In this document: in pieces, positions 33,675 to 45,585 of the stretch | How the letters are laid out: each line of letters starts with the position of its first letter | Numbering within the stretch: the stretch's first letter is position 1 | Source: Anniella stebbinsi | Lineage: Eukaryota; Chordata; Lepidosauria; Squamata; Anniellidae | Reading direction: 5' to 3' | DNA length: 64,000 nucleotides | NCBI GenBank assembly: GCA_029215795.1 | Contig: JARDYH010000003.1 | Location: 64,612,109 to 64,676,108 of the forward strand | The notes under the pieces: generated by a model | Databases searched by the model: none | The model's input: the letters and a program-made list of their open reading frames with translations, nothing else | What the model was told of the DNA's origin: nothing | Position numbers and translations under genes: made by a program

Positions 33675-35839
33675 AGTCTGTCATAATCTCTTTCCTAATA
33701 GGGTAATCATGGGTTAATCTTACATCACACCATTCCTTTGCAATGACATAAAAAGTGTTCCTTGATCCCTTCTCTTACATCTTACTATGATGGAATAGCA
33801 ACACTGGAAAGGGCCAGCAGGCTTTTTCAGGCTATCACTGTTGTGTTACAATATAAAAATAATCAGGTACATCTAGAACAATTGGTGCCTCCAAGAAATG
33901 TGGGTATTGCAAGTCCCAAACAACTTGACAGGCTATTCTCACACATTAGGCCCTTTTACATGATTAAAGGGGCAGCATGGTCACACAGCTAACTGTCACC
34001 CATGCATTGAACATGATTATGCATTGAGCGTAGCCATCTATGCCTATATGCTATATTTCCATGGGAGTTAGAAACCTACAGAACCAGGATCCATGTCCCC
34101 TGGAAGCCTCTATAAGTAGAGATTTATGTGCATAGACTTTCCACCTGCAGACATCCATGCTGAATGAATGGACATTGTGGTGTAGGACCAGAGAGTCGTT
34201 TGACTACACTGCTTCTTTATTCATGTACACCGTGTAAGAAGCCATGAATTGTTAAATGAACATCAAGACAATTATACTACATTTACCATTGTTGTTTCCA
34301 AGTTAGTGCAGAAGTAAGAGAAACGCAAAGTATGTAAGCTTATATCTTTCAAAAGCCAGGCTCCAAAGACCTACTTTGTTCCACAAATTTGGGCACACCG
34401 CATGAGATCTTCTACTATTAAGACTTTTTTCATCTTCAAGAATAATTTACCTTAAGATACAGGTACCATGGACACATCACACTGGTTGTATATTTCTTTG
34501 GATCCTGGTTAAATTCTGTGCACAATATTTAGTTTCACAAAGGTCCTTTTCAAGGAGCACATTATCATGATTATTATTCAGATAACAGAAGCCACATTGC
34601 AAAATCTATCCTTCTCATTACTGTTGTATTTTGAGATGAGATGTATGTAATGAGATCTGTAATACATAGAATAATTATCCCAGATGGCTTGAATGTCAAG
34701 AGAAATGTGCATTCTATTAGCTTAATGCAATGTTTTACTTTACTTTATATGTAATTCAGGTGACGACTTGCCTGCAGGTCTCTGATAGTAAGATGATGGC
34801 AGCTTTCTTTAGATTGTTTGCCAGTTTCAGTGTTGATGGTTCAATTTCCAGTGCCCACAGGCCTCGTAATTAATGTAATGTCAATCTTGAGGGAGTTTTT
34901 TCTGCCAACAAATCTCTAATGTGACCAGACAGCTCAATATTTGTTAATATTTCACAAAAACTAAATATGCTGAAATTACTCCTGAATGCTTAAAGTCTAG
35001 AAGGTAAGCCTTTCATCCTGAATATACTAATGATGTCTTTCAAAAGCTCAGTTGTTATTTTTGCTTTTGTTGTTGTTGGAAGAATCAAATGTTTCTTTTT
35101 AAGCATGTTTCCTTATGTTAACTTGACTAGCAGAATTGCTGGGTTTAGACATGTTGACTGTATGCTAAATCTGCTTTCCAGTATGTTATCACATGGGAAG
35201 TATCATTTGGGGCAACAGGGAATTTAGTGATGTTTACTGGGGCAAAGGAGTTGTCTTTGTCCACTTCCCCATTCTGTTATTCTTCTTGACAATTTCAGTT
35301 CAGTTCAGGCAGGGACCAGGACAAACCCTGGTTCCCATACAATTGTTTAACTTACACTTCATTTCTGTAGAATTATTACACTATAAAGCTACAGTAACGA
35401 CAGTGCTATACGGTACAATGACAGAGTTTGAACAAGTGAGTGGTCAGAATATGTGGAGAACTTTTAAAAAGGCAATCAAGATTAAGTATATAGTGATACA
35501 CACTTTTGTCTGAAGTGGCAACACTACCAGCCCCACAATGCAGCACTAAAGCAGCGGGACGGGCCTTCCCATCATTTTCTTTCTATACTGGGAGGATGTG
35601 GTTAAAGTGGGGCATATGAAAGTACCCAGTTGCTGACTGGCACAGACCAGGTTGCTGAGTCTAACTGGTGTGAATATCCAGTATCAGCAGACGTGCTCAC
35701 GCGGCAAGACCATTGGCATCACGGCCTCCACTGCTGCTTCCTGGTCCACATAGAGGCCTCTGCCCCCCTCTTTTCCACACTGCAGCTGCCAGCAGTTTGG
35801 CCCAGTAAGCTGCATCATCAGCAGCCACTGTTTGATTGT
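33675..35839. other. No gene recognised
   Basis: Over 2 kb of AT-rich DNA with no recognised repeat. The 106-codon frame at 35193-35513 has a hydrophobic run but no family signature. The block is a candidate for unique sequence. Confidence 0.4.
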
Positions 35840-35879
35840 TTGTGTGGGCAAGAGACTTATGCCTTGTTATGGAAGCTTG

Positions 35880-36701
35880 TGATATCCCCACAAAAGCCAG
35901 GTGAGAAAAGTTTGAAAGAAACGCCCTTCCCCTGCGTCCTGGCACTGGCCACGGGGAGGTAATTGCAGGTGTGGGGAGTAGAGATGGGCTTTCTCCCCAT
36001 TGGGGCATTTTTGGTGCCACTGAGCTGGGGGCTGGGTGGCTGCGCATATTTAAGGCAGCTGCGTCCAGCCTTCCAGGCTCTTCGAAGCGCAGCTCCCTCC
36101 CTTCCTCCCAGTATGCAGTGTGGGTTTAACTGGTTGCCCTATTGGGGGCCGAGTAGGAATTTTTGGCACATAGTCTGATTGGCCTGGGCTATGTGTCTTT
36201 TCGCCTACTTCACACTATAAGTCGGGAGAGATTGATTTAGGAATTATAATATCCTAATCTTGGTTAATTTGGTAACATTTGGCTTAGGCTGTTAGGGCAG
36301 GCATGCTTAGAGGAAAGGGATGGTGATCATTCTGTGGCACTGTTATTTGGTGACAGGTGATACCTGAGGCCTTCCACTGAGGGTTCCGTGGTAAGGCCAC
36401 CTGTTAGGCCAACTCTCGTCACTCCAACCAGTGTTATGAGGCCCGGGGGGTGAGTGGCATAGGTCGGTCTCCCCTCCCCAAAAGGGGTATGGCCTGGGTG
36501 TGGCGATCATCAGATGCTACTCGCCAGACATGGAATGCTTCACCCGATATAAAACGCTTAGCTAGTTGCTGGCGTAGTTTAGGGCCCGCCCAGTTTCTCT
36601 TTGCAGATCTTCAATAAATGTGGCCTGAATTTGATACCATATTCAGTTGTCTTGTCTCTTTATTTCCCCTTTCCACCTGCAATTGTGCACCTGATACAAC
36701 A
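35880..36701 (+). mobile_element. LTR-like element, most complete copy
   Basis: Carries in order: CACGGGGAGG, CTCCCTCCCTTCCTCC, ATTGGCCTGGGCTATG, TCGCCTACTTCACACTATAA, a promoter-like GATATAAAACGC at about 36547, AATAAA at 36613-36618, and a terminus at GCACCTGATACAACA. The 5' end is uncertain by some tens of bases. The order promoter, poly(A) signal, CA terminus is that of an LTR. The two minus-strand fragments at 17640 and 21313 confirm a repeat family. No internal retroviral genes lie next to it, so a solo LTR is likely. Confidence 0.55.
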
Positions 36702-36884
36702 ACATGTCAGCCATTAGCAGGGGTATAGTCCCTTCAATTATACTGCCAAAGACAGCACTCCATGAAATAACAGGAGCAATGCCTGTACATGCCAAGGTTC
36801 AGTTCCCACAATCCTTCCCCCTTAAAATAGGGAGAAAGATATAGAGGTCTCTGTGTGGACTGCCTGCCTGCCTCACGTGTTTGA

Positions 36885-37035
36885 AATTATTTATTTATTT
36901 ATTTATTTCTTGCCTTTTTCCCAATACTGGGACTCAAGGCGGCTTACAAATTAAAACATGTACAGTTAAAACAAATAGAGATATACAAAAATTAAAAATA
37001 TAATTAAACATAGTACAATTTTAAAATATTATAAT
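36885..37035 (-). mobile_element. L2/CR1-group LINE 3' end with TTTA tail
   Basis: On the plus strand an ATTT repeat (36889-36909) is followed by TGCCTTTTTCCCAATACTGG and CAAGGCGGCTTACAAATTAA. On the minus strand this is a typical LINE 3' terminus ending in AAAT repeats. Only the terminus remains. Confidence 0.6.
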
Positions 37036-38054
37036 GTAGGACTGTGGAAGGAAGTGGCCCACCCCTATTCCTCCATAGTGCAAAAGAGATCACCACCGCT
37101 ATATCATCCGGTTGGTGAAAAATTCAAGATTAACCAGATCACGCACACTTATATGCAATTTAAATGTGGCATTTTTTATTTACTGCTGTTTTTTCTGCTT
37201 AATATTTTCCAACATTTTCCCCAACTAATCTTTGAGATTAGTGCAGATTGCTGATGACTTGCATCGCCAGTCTGTTGGAAGGTCTTTTAACGAGTCTCCG
37301 GTTATGTAACCAATATTTTGTTTTCCCACTGACGTTAGTTTCTTGCTTAGTCATGCTCAGTTCCATCTCCCAAGAATTGGCAATAGCTAGGAATGTGTAA
37401 TCCATTAAGCTCTTCTGCATGCCAACTTCAAATCCAATTTCAACAGGGTTTAATCTACTGAGGGAAGGGAGAGTTAGAAAACACACAGAGCCAAATTTTC
37501 CTCTCCTTTGTCCCAACATGGCATCTTATGAAAAAAGTGAGTGGGGTTTGAATTTTTGCTGTGTAGTTTTGTGCTCACTTTCCTGGGAGCCATTTCATGC
37601 AAGCTACTCTTATGTTTGAAAAAGTAATATAGGACAATTGAACAGTACACATGTTCTCGAGATCACAAACAGGTCAGAGACTAGCAGTACACATGCCACT
37701 TTCCCTCTTAGTCATATGCGTCAGAGGATTGTTTGGCTCAGCACTTGCAGACATGAAGTAATCATTGGAGAAAAAAGTACATTTCAGGTTGGAATTTTTC
37801 ATGTTGCATTTGATACTTGGCAACAGACACTCCAGCACAAAATGCATTTGTACTGTGTCAGTTGTGAATTATGCATCTGTGTGTACATTGCTTTTTTTCT
37901 AGCAAAATGATGACTGAGTAAGGATCAGGTCCCTCACTTACATATATTTTGAAGGGGGAAAGGATATGTGAACTTTTCACAACTGATGTGGTATGTATGT
38001 GTTTTATACTCATGTGCATGGGCCTAAGTTACCTTATGGAACATCCCATCCCAT
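37036..38054. other. No gene recognised
   Basis: AT-rich DNA with short frames lacking motifs. Nothing assignable. Confidence 0.4.
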
Positions 38055-38255
38055 ATTTATCAACCCAGACAATAAGATCACCATCCAAGGCCCTCCTCCA
38101 GGGGCCACCGCCAAATGTGGCAAGGCAGGTGGCTACAAGGGAGAGCCATTTGAGTGTTGGTGGCAACCTGTTGGTCGAGTGCTCTCCTCAGAGGGACTCA
38201 CCTGGTGCCTACATGATGTTCTTTCCAGTACCAGGTGAAGAGCTTTAAAGAAAAA
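38055..38255 (+). mobile_element. L2-like LINE fragment (C-terminal region)
   Basis: AAGGCCCTCCTCCAGGGGCC, GGCTACAAGGGAGAGCC, TCCTCAGAGGGACTCACCTG and ACCAGGTGAAGAGCTTT correspond to the C-terminal coding part of L2-like LINEs (compare 63580-63740), with frame lesions. Short and inactive. Confidence 0.6.
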
Positions 38256-38324
38256 GGGGCTTTTGAGACAAACAGTTTGGGGCCCAGGTCAGTTTCTGCT
38301 CTGGCCCTTTCCATTTTAGAAATC

Positions 38325-38510
38325 ATGTTAGGAACAAAGGCAGCTGCCTTATGCCAGACTATTTGTCCATCTAACCAGGATAGTCTACACACACTGGCAG
38401 TGTATCTGCAACAGGCATCTTCCACCTGATTTGCTACCTGATCTTTTCAACTGGAATTGCCAGGGATTGAATCTCAAAACATTTGAACAAAAAACATGTG
38501 TTGTGCGGCT
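38325..38510 (-). mobile_element. tRNA-headed SINE relic
   Basis: On the plus strand GGCAGCTGCCTTATGCCAGA is the complement of the CR1-like tail, and GCCAGGGATTGAATCTCAAA the complement of a B-box region. The element therefore reads on the minus strand with its head near 38500. Same family as 3482-3702. Inactive. Confidence 0.6.
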
Positions 38511-39544
38511 AAGTACAACATTATGTGATTGGGCTTCTGTTCACACAATGGGAGTTCCTGTTTCCTTCCTGTCCCCTGAAGCCCCACACATGCCTCCGAA
38601 ATTTGTTCCAGAAGGTCCCTCTCCGAAATAGATCTCAGGGGAAGGGGATTTGGAAGCTGCAGGGAAAAGTAGCATTTGATCCACTGGAGGTGTCCATACT
38701 GCTGGCAGGAGGACACCATTGGATACAACCTATGGACCATCTAATAAATATTGATTTTATTTACTTTCCTTCAGTAAAACTCAAAGTGGCATAGATATAG
38801 TTCCCAGACAGTCTCCCATCTGGGCAGTGACCAGTCCTAGGCCTAATCTACACCTACAGCCCTTTTGCAAGGAAGGGAGGGTGATTGCGAAGTTTCCCAC
38901 TTCTGTGATTGGCTTTTATGGGGCACACACGAATGAAGTTTCCCGCAATGACAGGAGTGCCATTGTGGAAGGATGTGTGCCCCGTGACAGCGCTTCCGCA
39001 TGTGGATCAGCATAAGTAGGCAGGGCTATGCAGATGACACAGCTATGGGGCTGGCCGTTTTTTATGACTTGTGAGGGATGCACATGAAAGCAAAATCACA
39101 GCTACACATGGGGTGGATAGGAAGTCCATTGAATATGCGATGTTGTGCATAGATATGTTTGTGTTTAAAAACATAAACTCTTCATGCCCAAACACGGCAA
39201 TACACATCAAAAACATGTGGTGAAAATGGTGACCGGGTTCACTCCCACACACCTCCGAAACTGCTGGACGCACCCCTGCCAGTTGGTTGGATGTTCGCTG
39301 AGCTGGGAACTTGCACTGAACAGCAACAGCTTCGCAAAGGGGGGCACACCAGCCACAGAGTTCGGGATTGTAGCGAGAGAGCTGGAAAAACCATGACAAA
39401 AGCGGTCAGCGATATTCCTGATTAACTGAGGAGTGGACCCAAGATCACTGTGGGAGCAGGTGAATGTCATGTGGCCTGTTAGCGATGACTGCAATACAAT
39501 CCTGCAACAAATGGCTGGTGTAGCCTCCCCCCTAGGCTTACTTA
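38511..39544. other. No gene recognised; GC-richer block
   Basis: From about 38845 to 39530 base composition is more balanced and CpG-containing than the flanks. Left TAATCTACACCTACAGCCC and right TGGCTGGTGTAG are weakly complementary, so a DNA element could fill this block. Open frames at 39043-39399 (minus) and 39184-39396 (plus) overlap and show no transposase motif I know. Confidence 0.35.
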
Positions 39545-39663
39545 GAGCCTATCTACACTACTGCTTTGAAACGATTTATAACAGTTTTAAACCAGTTAAT
39601 AACGGTTATTAACTGGTTTAAAACTGTTATAAACCATTTTAAAGCAGTAGTGTAGAAAGGCTC
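39545..39663. mobile_element. 119-bp near-perfect palindromic MITE, TTA duplication
   Basis: Starts GAGCCTATCTACACTACTGC and ends GCAGTAGTGTAGAAAGGCTC. The whole element folds back with arms of about 59 bases and almost no loop. TTA flanks both sides (39542-39544, 39664-39666), the 3-bp duplication typical of Harbinger-type elements. No coding capacity. Related copies at 29711, 39898, 46116, 46742 and 50408. Confidence 0.8.
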
Positions 39664-39897
39664 TTATAGTTTCAGCAAGGTTAGTGGATCATAATACAGA
39701 ATCCTTCCCAGACAGGTCTTGAGTTCCCCTGTGCCTTTTGTAATGGCTGCATATGCACTCTTAGCTGCATAGCAGCCAAAGGTAGCCAGGTGTAGTTTCA
39801 GTTGTCACTGCAGCATTGCCACAGAAGAGACTGCATCTGCTAAACATTTCCTAGCCATGCAACTGTTCAAGGCACTGGTTGACTTTGGCTCACTAGG

Positions 39898-40030
39898 GCA
39901 GGATCTACACTACTGCTTTAAAATGGTTTATAACAGTAGTGACAACTATTGGGGCCCAGGGCACACTCCATATACAGTTTTCAACCCGCTTTCAAAGTGT
40001 CATATCCTGTTTGATGTAGATCTGGCCTGC
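39898..40030. mobile_element. TIR MITE related to 39545-39663
   Basis: Left GCAGGATCTACACTACTGC and right GATGTAGATCTGGCCTGC are inverted. The middle block GGGGCCCAGGGCACACTCCA is shared with 46116-46265. Three hundred bases from the palindromic copy, in the same orientation of internal block as 46116 is inverted. Confidence 0.65.
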
Positions 40031-40812
40031 TTGGCTCATTAGTTGACTATTCATCTTCTCCATATTATACTCTCAGATTTGGCAGTGACTTGTAGGAGTC
40101 CAATATTAACAATTTGTAATGTGACAAGTAGATGCCGTGAGCATCATGCTCAGGGAATTTAGAAATGAGGCTTATGTAGGAAGTCTGAAACATGAGGGCT
40201 AGCAATATGCCATTTGTAAGCAGCCCATCCGCTATAAACCATTTACTAGCTTTCTCTAGACTGCCTTAACCCAGAGGCCATTTTAAATGATATGTTTCCC
40301 TGGCAATTATCTTCCTGACAACAATGTGATTATGTCAACTGTAGAAGCAAGCAGTTCAGCATTCAAACCACTGGGCTTGTGTGAGCTTCCCTGTAAGGGA
40401 TGGTAGTGTGAGGAACAGAGCCTTAAGCACAATTTATATTAAATGCAACATGAAAAGCAAAATAACAACATGGGGAATTACACATCAATTTAAAAACCTA
40501 AGTGAACTGTTAACATATTTCAAATCAAAGTAATAATGGATCACAGGCTTCTGTTTCTGTCTAAATAAGCATTTCTAGATGTTATTCTTTTTTAATTGGT
40601 TTTTAAATTCTATGCTATAGTTCTCTAAAATGCATTTGTGATTAACATATCTTTCAGCAGACTACAACACATAACATTCTATTTTAATTATATCCTAGGT
40701 TTATCATTCTCAACATCTGCTCTTATGGATTGTGATAATTTTACCCCAGAACATTTGGATATAAAAAGATGTAATCACTGAGAGAACAGAATGCTTCTCT
40801 CTTCACTTGACC

Positions 40813-40815
<3 letters not shown>
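40031..40815. other. No gene recognised
   Basis: AT-rich DNA; nothing assignable. Confidence 0.4.
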
Positions 40816-40848
<33 letters not shown>

Positions 40849-40990
40849 GTATTTCTTACCCGCCTCTCCATTTGGATCGAGATGGGGAACAACAGTAAAT
40901 ATAAAACACAATAAAATACATAAAACTGATTAAAAACATGACAAATTATTAAAATAGCAATAAAATATCATAAAAACATCCTAAACATCC
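40816..40990 (-). mobile_element. L2-like LINE 3' end with (TAA)n tail
   Basis: An AAT repeat at about 40816-40848 is followed by TTACCCGCCTCTCCATTTGG and GAGATGGGGAACAACAG, the complement of the 3' end also found at 8671-8715 and 58355-58395. Only the 3' untranslated end remains. Confidence 0.75.
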
Positions 40991-41699
40991 ATGTCTTCTA
41001 GCATGTGGAATCTACATGCTACAGAGGTACAGATCTCTATGTTGTTATCTTTCCATTAATTAAGGTGTGTTTTGAATATTCATCAGTGTCCTAGTTTTTA
41101 CTTTCAAAAATTGCAGTTTTTAAAATAAGGCATAGGGGTCATAATTTAACAATAGTTTTGTTTTCAAATAATAAGAAAATAGCTGCTGCTTTTTAAAAAT
41201 CCAAGTTGCCCTTTTCAGTTCATGGGAATTAATATAAATTCCTTGTTCCTGACTTCTAAGGAAATGTCTACTGAAAAACCTGTAATTTGAGGTAAGGGAT
41301 TTGAATGTGCACACATGCCTTCTTTGAAAGACAGCTTTTGATCTTCTGAGGTCTCTGTTATTATTTGCACATGTTTACACCATGTACACCATATCCAATA
41401 GAATGAACCATAACATTTTAAATATCAGCCAGCAGAAGATCAAGCAGGAGGAATTTTTTACCCCTATATATTACCGCATTATGTAGACAATCTGATAATG
41501 TTTCTCTGGATTAACAACTACCATTCTGTAATGTTCTTGAAATAATTCACTGCCACTTTAGAGCAGAGCACCCTGATGTAACTCTGTTGCTTGTTTGCTG
41601 ACAAACACTAATGTACCTTAGCAGGATAATGAACCAGGCTTCACCTACATTTGTCTCTCAGAATGTTTTTCCACCTCTGTGAAAGCACCCTTATTCATG
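40991..41699. other. No gene recognised
   Basis: AT-rich DNA with no assignable element. Confidence 0.4.
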
Positions 41700-42270
41700 T
41701 TGGCTGAGGCATGGGTACACCTATGGGTTTAGAGGGAGGGAGGGGGTACGATCCTGGATGTAACTGCTTCTGGGATTGACCTCTTCTTTCTAAACTGGAA
41801 ATGCAACATCCTGGGTTCCTCCTGGGACGTCGTACAGTTGCACCCACCATTTTTAAAAAAACAGGCCCAAAATGTGCATTTGCACTCCACCACAAAATGT
41901 AAGTAAAAAAAATAAACAACGCCAGATATCGGGGGGCCACCTCACCCTGCCATCCTGGGGATGGCAGACTTGCTCCTCCCTTCCCCTGATGGGCATGGAG
42001 CTGCGCAGCACAGCTCCGTGCCTGTTTCTGGTGCCCGCGAGTAAGCAGGCACTGGCCGGGATGGGCGCCCACACCTCCTGCAGTCTCAGGATGTTCCTAG
42101 GACCGCGGGAAGAATCAGGTTTTCCCAGGAATCCCTTATCCCAGGGAAAACCTGTGCCCATCCTCCACCACCACCACCTGTCCCTGGGAGTCACTGTGCA
42201 TCATTTGCACGCACAGGGACCACCAAGGGACAGTCATAGGAAAACAGCCACTTCGGGGAGGTTCAAACCA
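41700..42270. repeat. GC-rich block with hairpins (candidate mobile element)
   Basis: Markedly GC-richer than its flanks. It contains the hairpins CAGGTTTTCCCAGG/CCCAGGGAAAACCTG (42117-42151) and GGAGCTGCGCAGCACAGCTCC-type symmetry (about 41997-42018). Open frames of 113-143 codons run on both strands with no domain motif, as expected from GC-rich repeats with few stops. Ends and target duplication not found. Confidence 0.4.
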
Positions 42271-43440
42271 AAGATTCTTGTTTTAAGCAGCTGGATTTGC
42301 TAATGACTTTGGTAGCTATTTTAGAGCAGCTTAACTTTTTTTCCCCTATTTCATATCACTCATTCTGTCACAACACACTACTTTGGAAGGTTTCCTAAGC
42401 TCTCATATATATGCATTATTGATTTGATGCTAGAAAATGTTAAACATTTTTCTATTTCAATGTCATATCTTCTGTAAATTCAACATTGTTTATATGATGC
42501 ACTATTTACTCTGGTTAGTTAGGTGGCCCACACTATTTAATCTTCTAAGTATTAAATCCACCAGGCACTGCAATTTCCACCACTGGTCTGTTCCTTTAGT
42601 CAGCAGTAAATTCCAATCAACTGCAGATTTCCTATGTTCTGCCGGATTGCCAGTATTAGACTATGAGAATGCACAATTTTCCTTTATCTCATAGAGAGTA
42701 TCTCACTCAGACACTAATATAGTGGTTGTTTAAGAGTATGTGAACTTCAGTGCGTGTACAGAATTCACCTACCTGAAAAAGCTTGCTTATTAATTTGCAG
42801 ATATGCTTTTGGTACTGAATTCAGATTGAGTTTGTCAACTTGAAATGCATGGGGAAACCCAGATGTGTAGATCCCTTATGGGTGAACCATAACATACACA
42901 ATGTGTACCACCCATTCAATGTCAGACCACCCTCGGCCAGTAAAAACAAGGGTTTGGCTGTCCGAAACAAGAAACAGTCTCTAGCTGGTCATGTTTTCCA
43001 TCTGAACGGAATCCTCACAAGGCAACATTTATGGTGTTTCCCAGGATCAAATTACATTATTATATGGGCTTTAAATTAAGCTTCTATCCATGACCTTTAA
43101 GCAGGCCAGTTGCAATTATGCTTCCCAGATGATAGTGGGAAGCTTGAGCACCCTATGTGGAATTGAGTGAGATGGATGAGATTTAGTAAAGTAATCAAGT
43201 AAAGATTCATTTCGCACAGCTGTTCAATGGAGCATCTAACATGGGGTTATCACAAGGAATGCCCTTTTTACTTTATCACAAAATGAGTGTTTACAGTGGG
43301 ACAGCTTCCTGGCACAGCTTGCTTGTGTCAGGAAAACTAATACAGCTATTTATGGCTTTTTTGAACTGGCTATACAAGAAATGTTAGCTTGATTCCTAGA
43401 CAATGTGTGTAGTGACAAAGGGAGGAAAAGAAATCAGTAA
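42271..43440. other. No gene recognised
   Basis: AT-rich DNA; no assignable element. Confidence 0.4.
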
Positions 43441-43452
43441 CATCTATCTATC

Positions 43453-43511
<59 letters not shown>

Positions 43512-43521
43512 ATCTATCTAG
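43441..43521. repeat. (ATCT)n microsatellite
   Basis: About 80 bases of ATCT units, with two shortened CATCT interruptions near each end. A long, nearly pure core suggests it is polymorphic. Confidence 0.95.
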
Positions 43522-45119
43522 GTAATAGGTTCCCTGAGACCAAGATGGTGAACCAGAAAAGCTGAGAAAGACAGAAAGGTATGTATGTAGATGAGACTTT
43601 AAGGGCCATAGTAGGGAGATCACTTCCCCATACTGACAGTTTCAGGGCTGTCATAGCAAATAAAGATTTCAGACCAGAAGAGCAATTGATCAGATGGTAA
43701 ACTGATATTGAAGGAGCGGGAACTTCCTGGTAGTGGAAGATCAATATCTAAGAATACAAAGTGATGTGTTTGTGTTCAACACATACCTGCCTAGTATGAA
43801 AGCTGCAGATATCAAATAATGAACGTTACACTGTAGACATACCCAATATTTAGTAGAACCAGGTCTGATGGTAAACTTAGCCACTTGTGTTGAGGGGCTC
43901 TCAAGTAACTTGCACCTTGGAGAGAGGAATGGCTGAACAGGGATATGAACGGTACACATGGATCTCCCATTACCCATAATTGCCCAAAGTGCACCAAGAG
44001 AGATGTGGGAACAGGGATCGATAACCTTGCGCATTGATCCTTCAATGTGTGGCTAGCTTCACCCATTTGGGAATAAATCATGTCCACAGTTTTCACAGAA
44101 GCAGGCTTGAAAAACCAGCTGAACAAACCTCGACAGCTGTGCCAGTCACTCATTTTGGAAGGCTCTTGGGGAAGACACCCTCAATGAAATTCCTCCTTCA
44201 GTGATTCTACTTTCTCACCAGTATTGCCACCTGCTCCTCCTTCTTCTGTTCCTCATCATTGCTACCCCATCAGACAAAAAACAAAACAAAACATTGAGCT
44301 TGCTAGACAGTGGCACTTTTATACCACCATTATTGACTGGCCCAGAGTGAGGTGAATGAACAAGCAAGTTGCAGTGGTGAAGAGGAGGAGCATGTCCAGG
44401 GAGCTCTTGTGGGGGCCCTGTACTGGAGTATGGGTCCTTGACAGGTGCCCAAACATACCTACCTTGGATGCTGGCCTTGCTTTAGAGGTTATTTTCATAT
44501 TTTAACAACCTACTTGAGTTAAATTTCCTCAGGCTAATGGGAGTTTGAATGGACATGGCACTGCATAAGAAGTGTCATAAAAAAAAATCAACAATGTCAA
44601 TACGCCATTGTTTTCTGTACAGACTCAAATTCTGAAATCAAACGTCTTCTTAGAATCTTTTTTTTTTAGCAAGCTGTCAAATGTTTTGGATGTGTACATT
44701 TTCCAGAAGCTGGACTGCTCTGTTTCACAGAGAAGCTTTTCTGTTATGTAGCTCTTTCCAACACTATTTGTGTTTGACTTGAGTTTGCTGGACACATTGT
44801 ATTTAAAGAGATGGCCTTTACTCTAGAGCAAAACAATGCCAGAGACATATGTAAATAGGCACCTTGCCATTGTAAATAACTTTGTAGGCCAGGCACTACA
44901 TTTACTTCAATACTCTTTTTAAAATGTCTGACTAGATGAGGAAATGGGATAGTGTAGTACGGTTATTGTACAGTATTTACTAGGACCAACCAAGTTTCAA
45001 TGCGAGTGCCAGTGACAGATTTGGATATCTGTTACTTTTGTACTCTCGAACAGAGAGCCTCCATATCTTCTTTGTCCCACCATGCTTCTGTGTAAACCTT
45101 TGCACTAAGCACAGGCCTG
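43522..45119. other. No gene recognised
   Basis: Minus-strand frames at 43514-43744, 43741-44034 and 43812-44153 cover about 640 bases, but I cannot match them to any family. No exon structure is evident. The rest is AT-rich. Confidence 0.35.
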
Positions 45120-45330
45120 ATTTCCATGTAAGGCTTTTATGCTGCCATCCCCTGCTTCATTCACAGAATTTTATGGTGGGGTCCAGACACTGATGTCTTC
45201 CACTCGTATTCCCTCTGATGTTTTCCCACCACTTCTTCCATCTTTTTCTTACTACAGAAAATCTGTTAAGGAGAAAAAAGAATAAAGAACTTCTGCACAA
45301 TACCTTCTTATTGTTAGCACTAGGAACCTT
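45120..45330 (-). repeat. Unclassified dispersed repeat, third copy
   Basis: On the minus strand: GGTTCCTAGTGCTAAC, AAGGTATTGTGCAGAAG, GTAAGAAAAAGATGGAAGAA, GTGGTGGGAAAACATC, CATAAAATTCTGTGAATGAA and GCATAAAAGCCTTACATGG. These match 25325-25600 block for block. Not coding; family name unknown to me. Confidence 0.65.
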
Positions 45331-45537
45331 CCAGCTTGAAACACCTTCAATTAGTGTAAGAAGGGCTTTTTCCATTACCACCTTAAGACTGAAATTAACT
45401 ACAGATATGGCTTACCAGAAAGATTTTTTAACACGTTAAATGTTTGTGGTTTGAAGGCTATCTGAAGATGTTCTTTGGCACTATTGTGTATAGTTTTGTA
45501 GGAAACTGACCCAATACACTGATGGGAAATGTCCTTT

Positions 45538-45544
45538 CATTTTC

Positions 45545-45584
<40 letters not shown>
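45538..45584. repeat. (TAA)n microsatellite
   Basis: Fifteen or so TAA units. No L2-like 3' end is visible beside it, unlike several other TAA runs in this window. Confidence 0.9.

Positions 45585-45585
<1 letters not shown>

Noticed and set aside
39043..39494. Overlapping frames considered as a Harbinger-associated DNA-binding protein
   Set aside because: The helix-turn-helix or SANT-type residues I would expect are not visible, and both strands are equally open.
41872..42303. 143-codon open frame, with 113-125-codon frames opposite
   Set aside because: Overlapping frames on both strands in a GC-rich block with hairpins; low stop density explains them. No family motif.
43441..43521. Repeats considered as a CRISPR array
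   Set aside because: Plain ATCT microsatellite with no spacers.
43514..44153. Run of three minus-strand frames that might be a decayed gene
   Set aside because: I could not match any block to a family, and the frames do not join into a consistent exon series. Worth a translated search, but no claim is possible.
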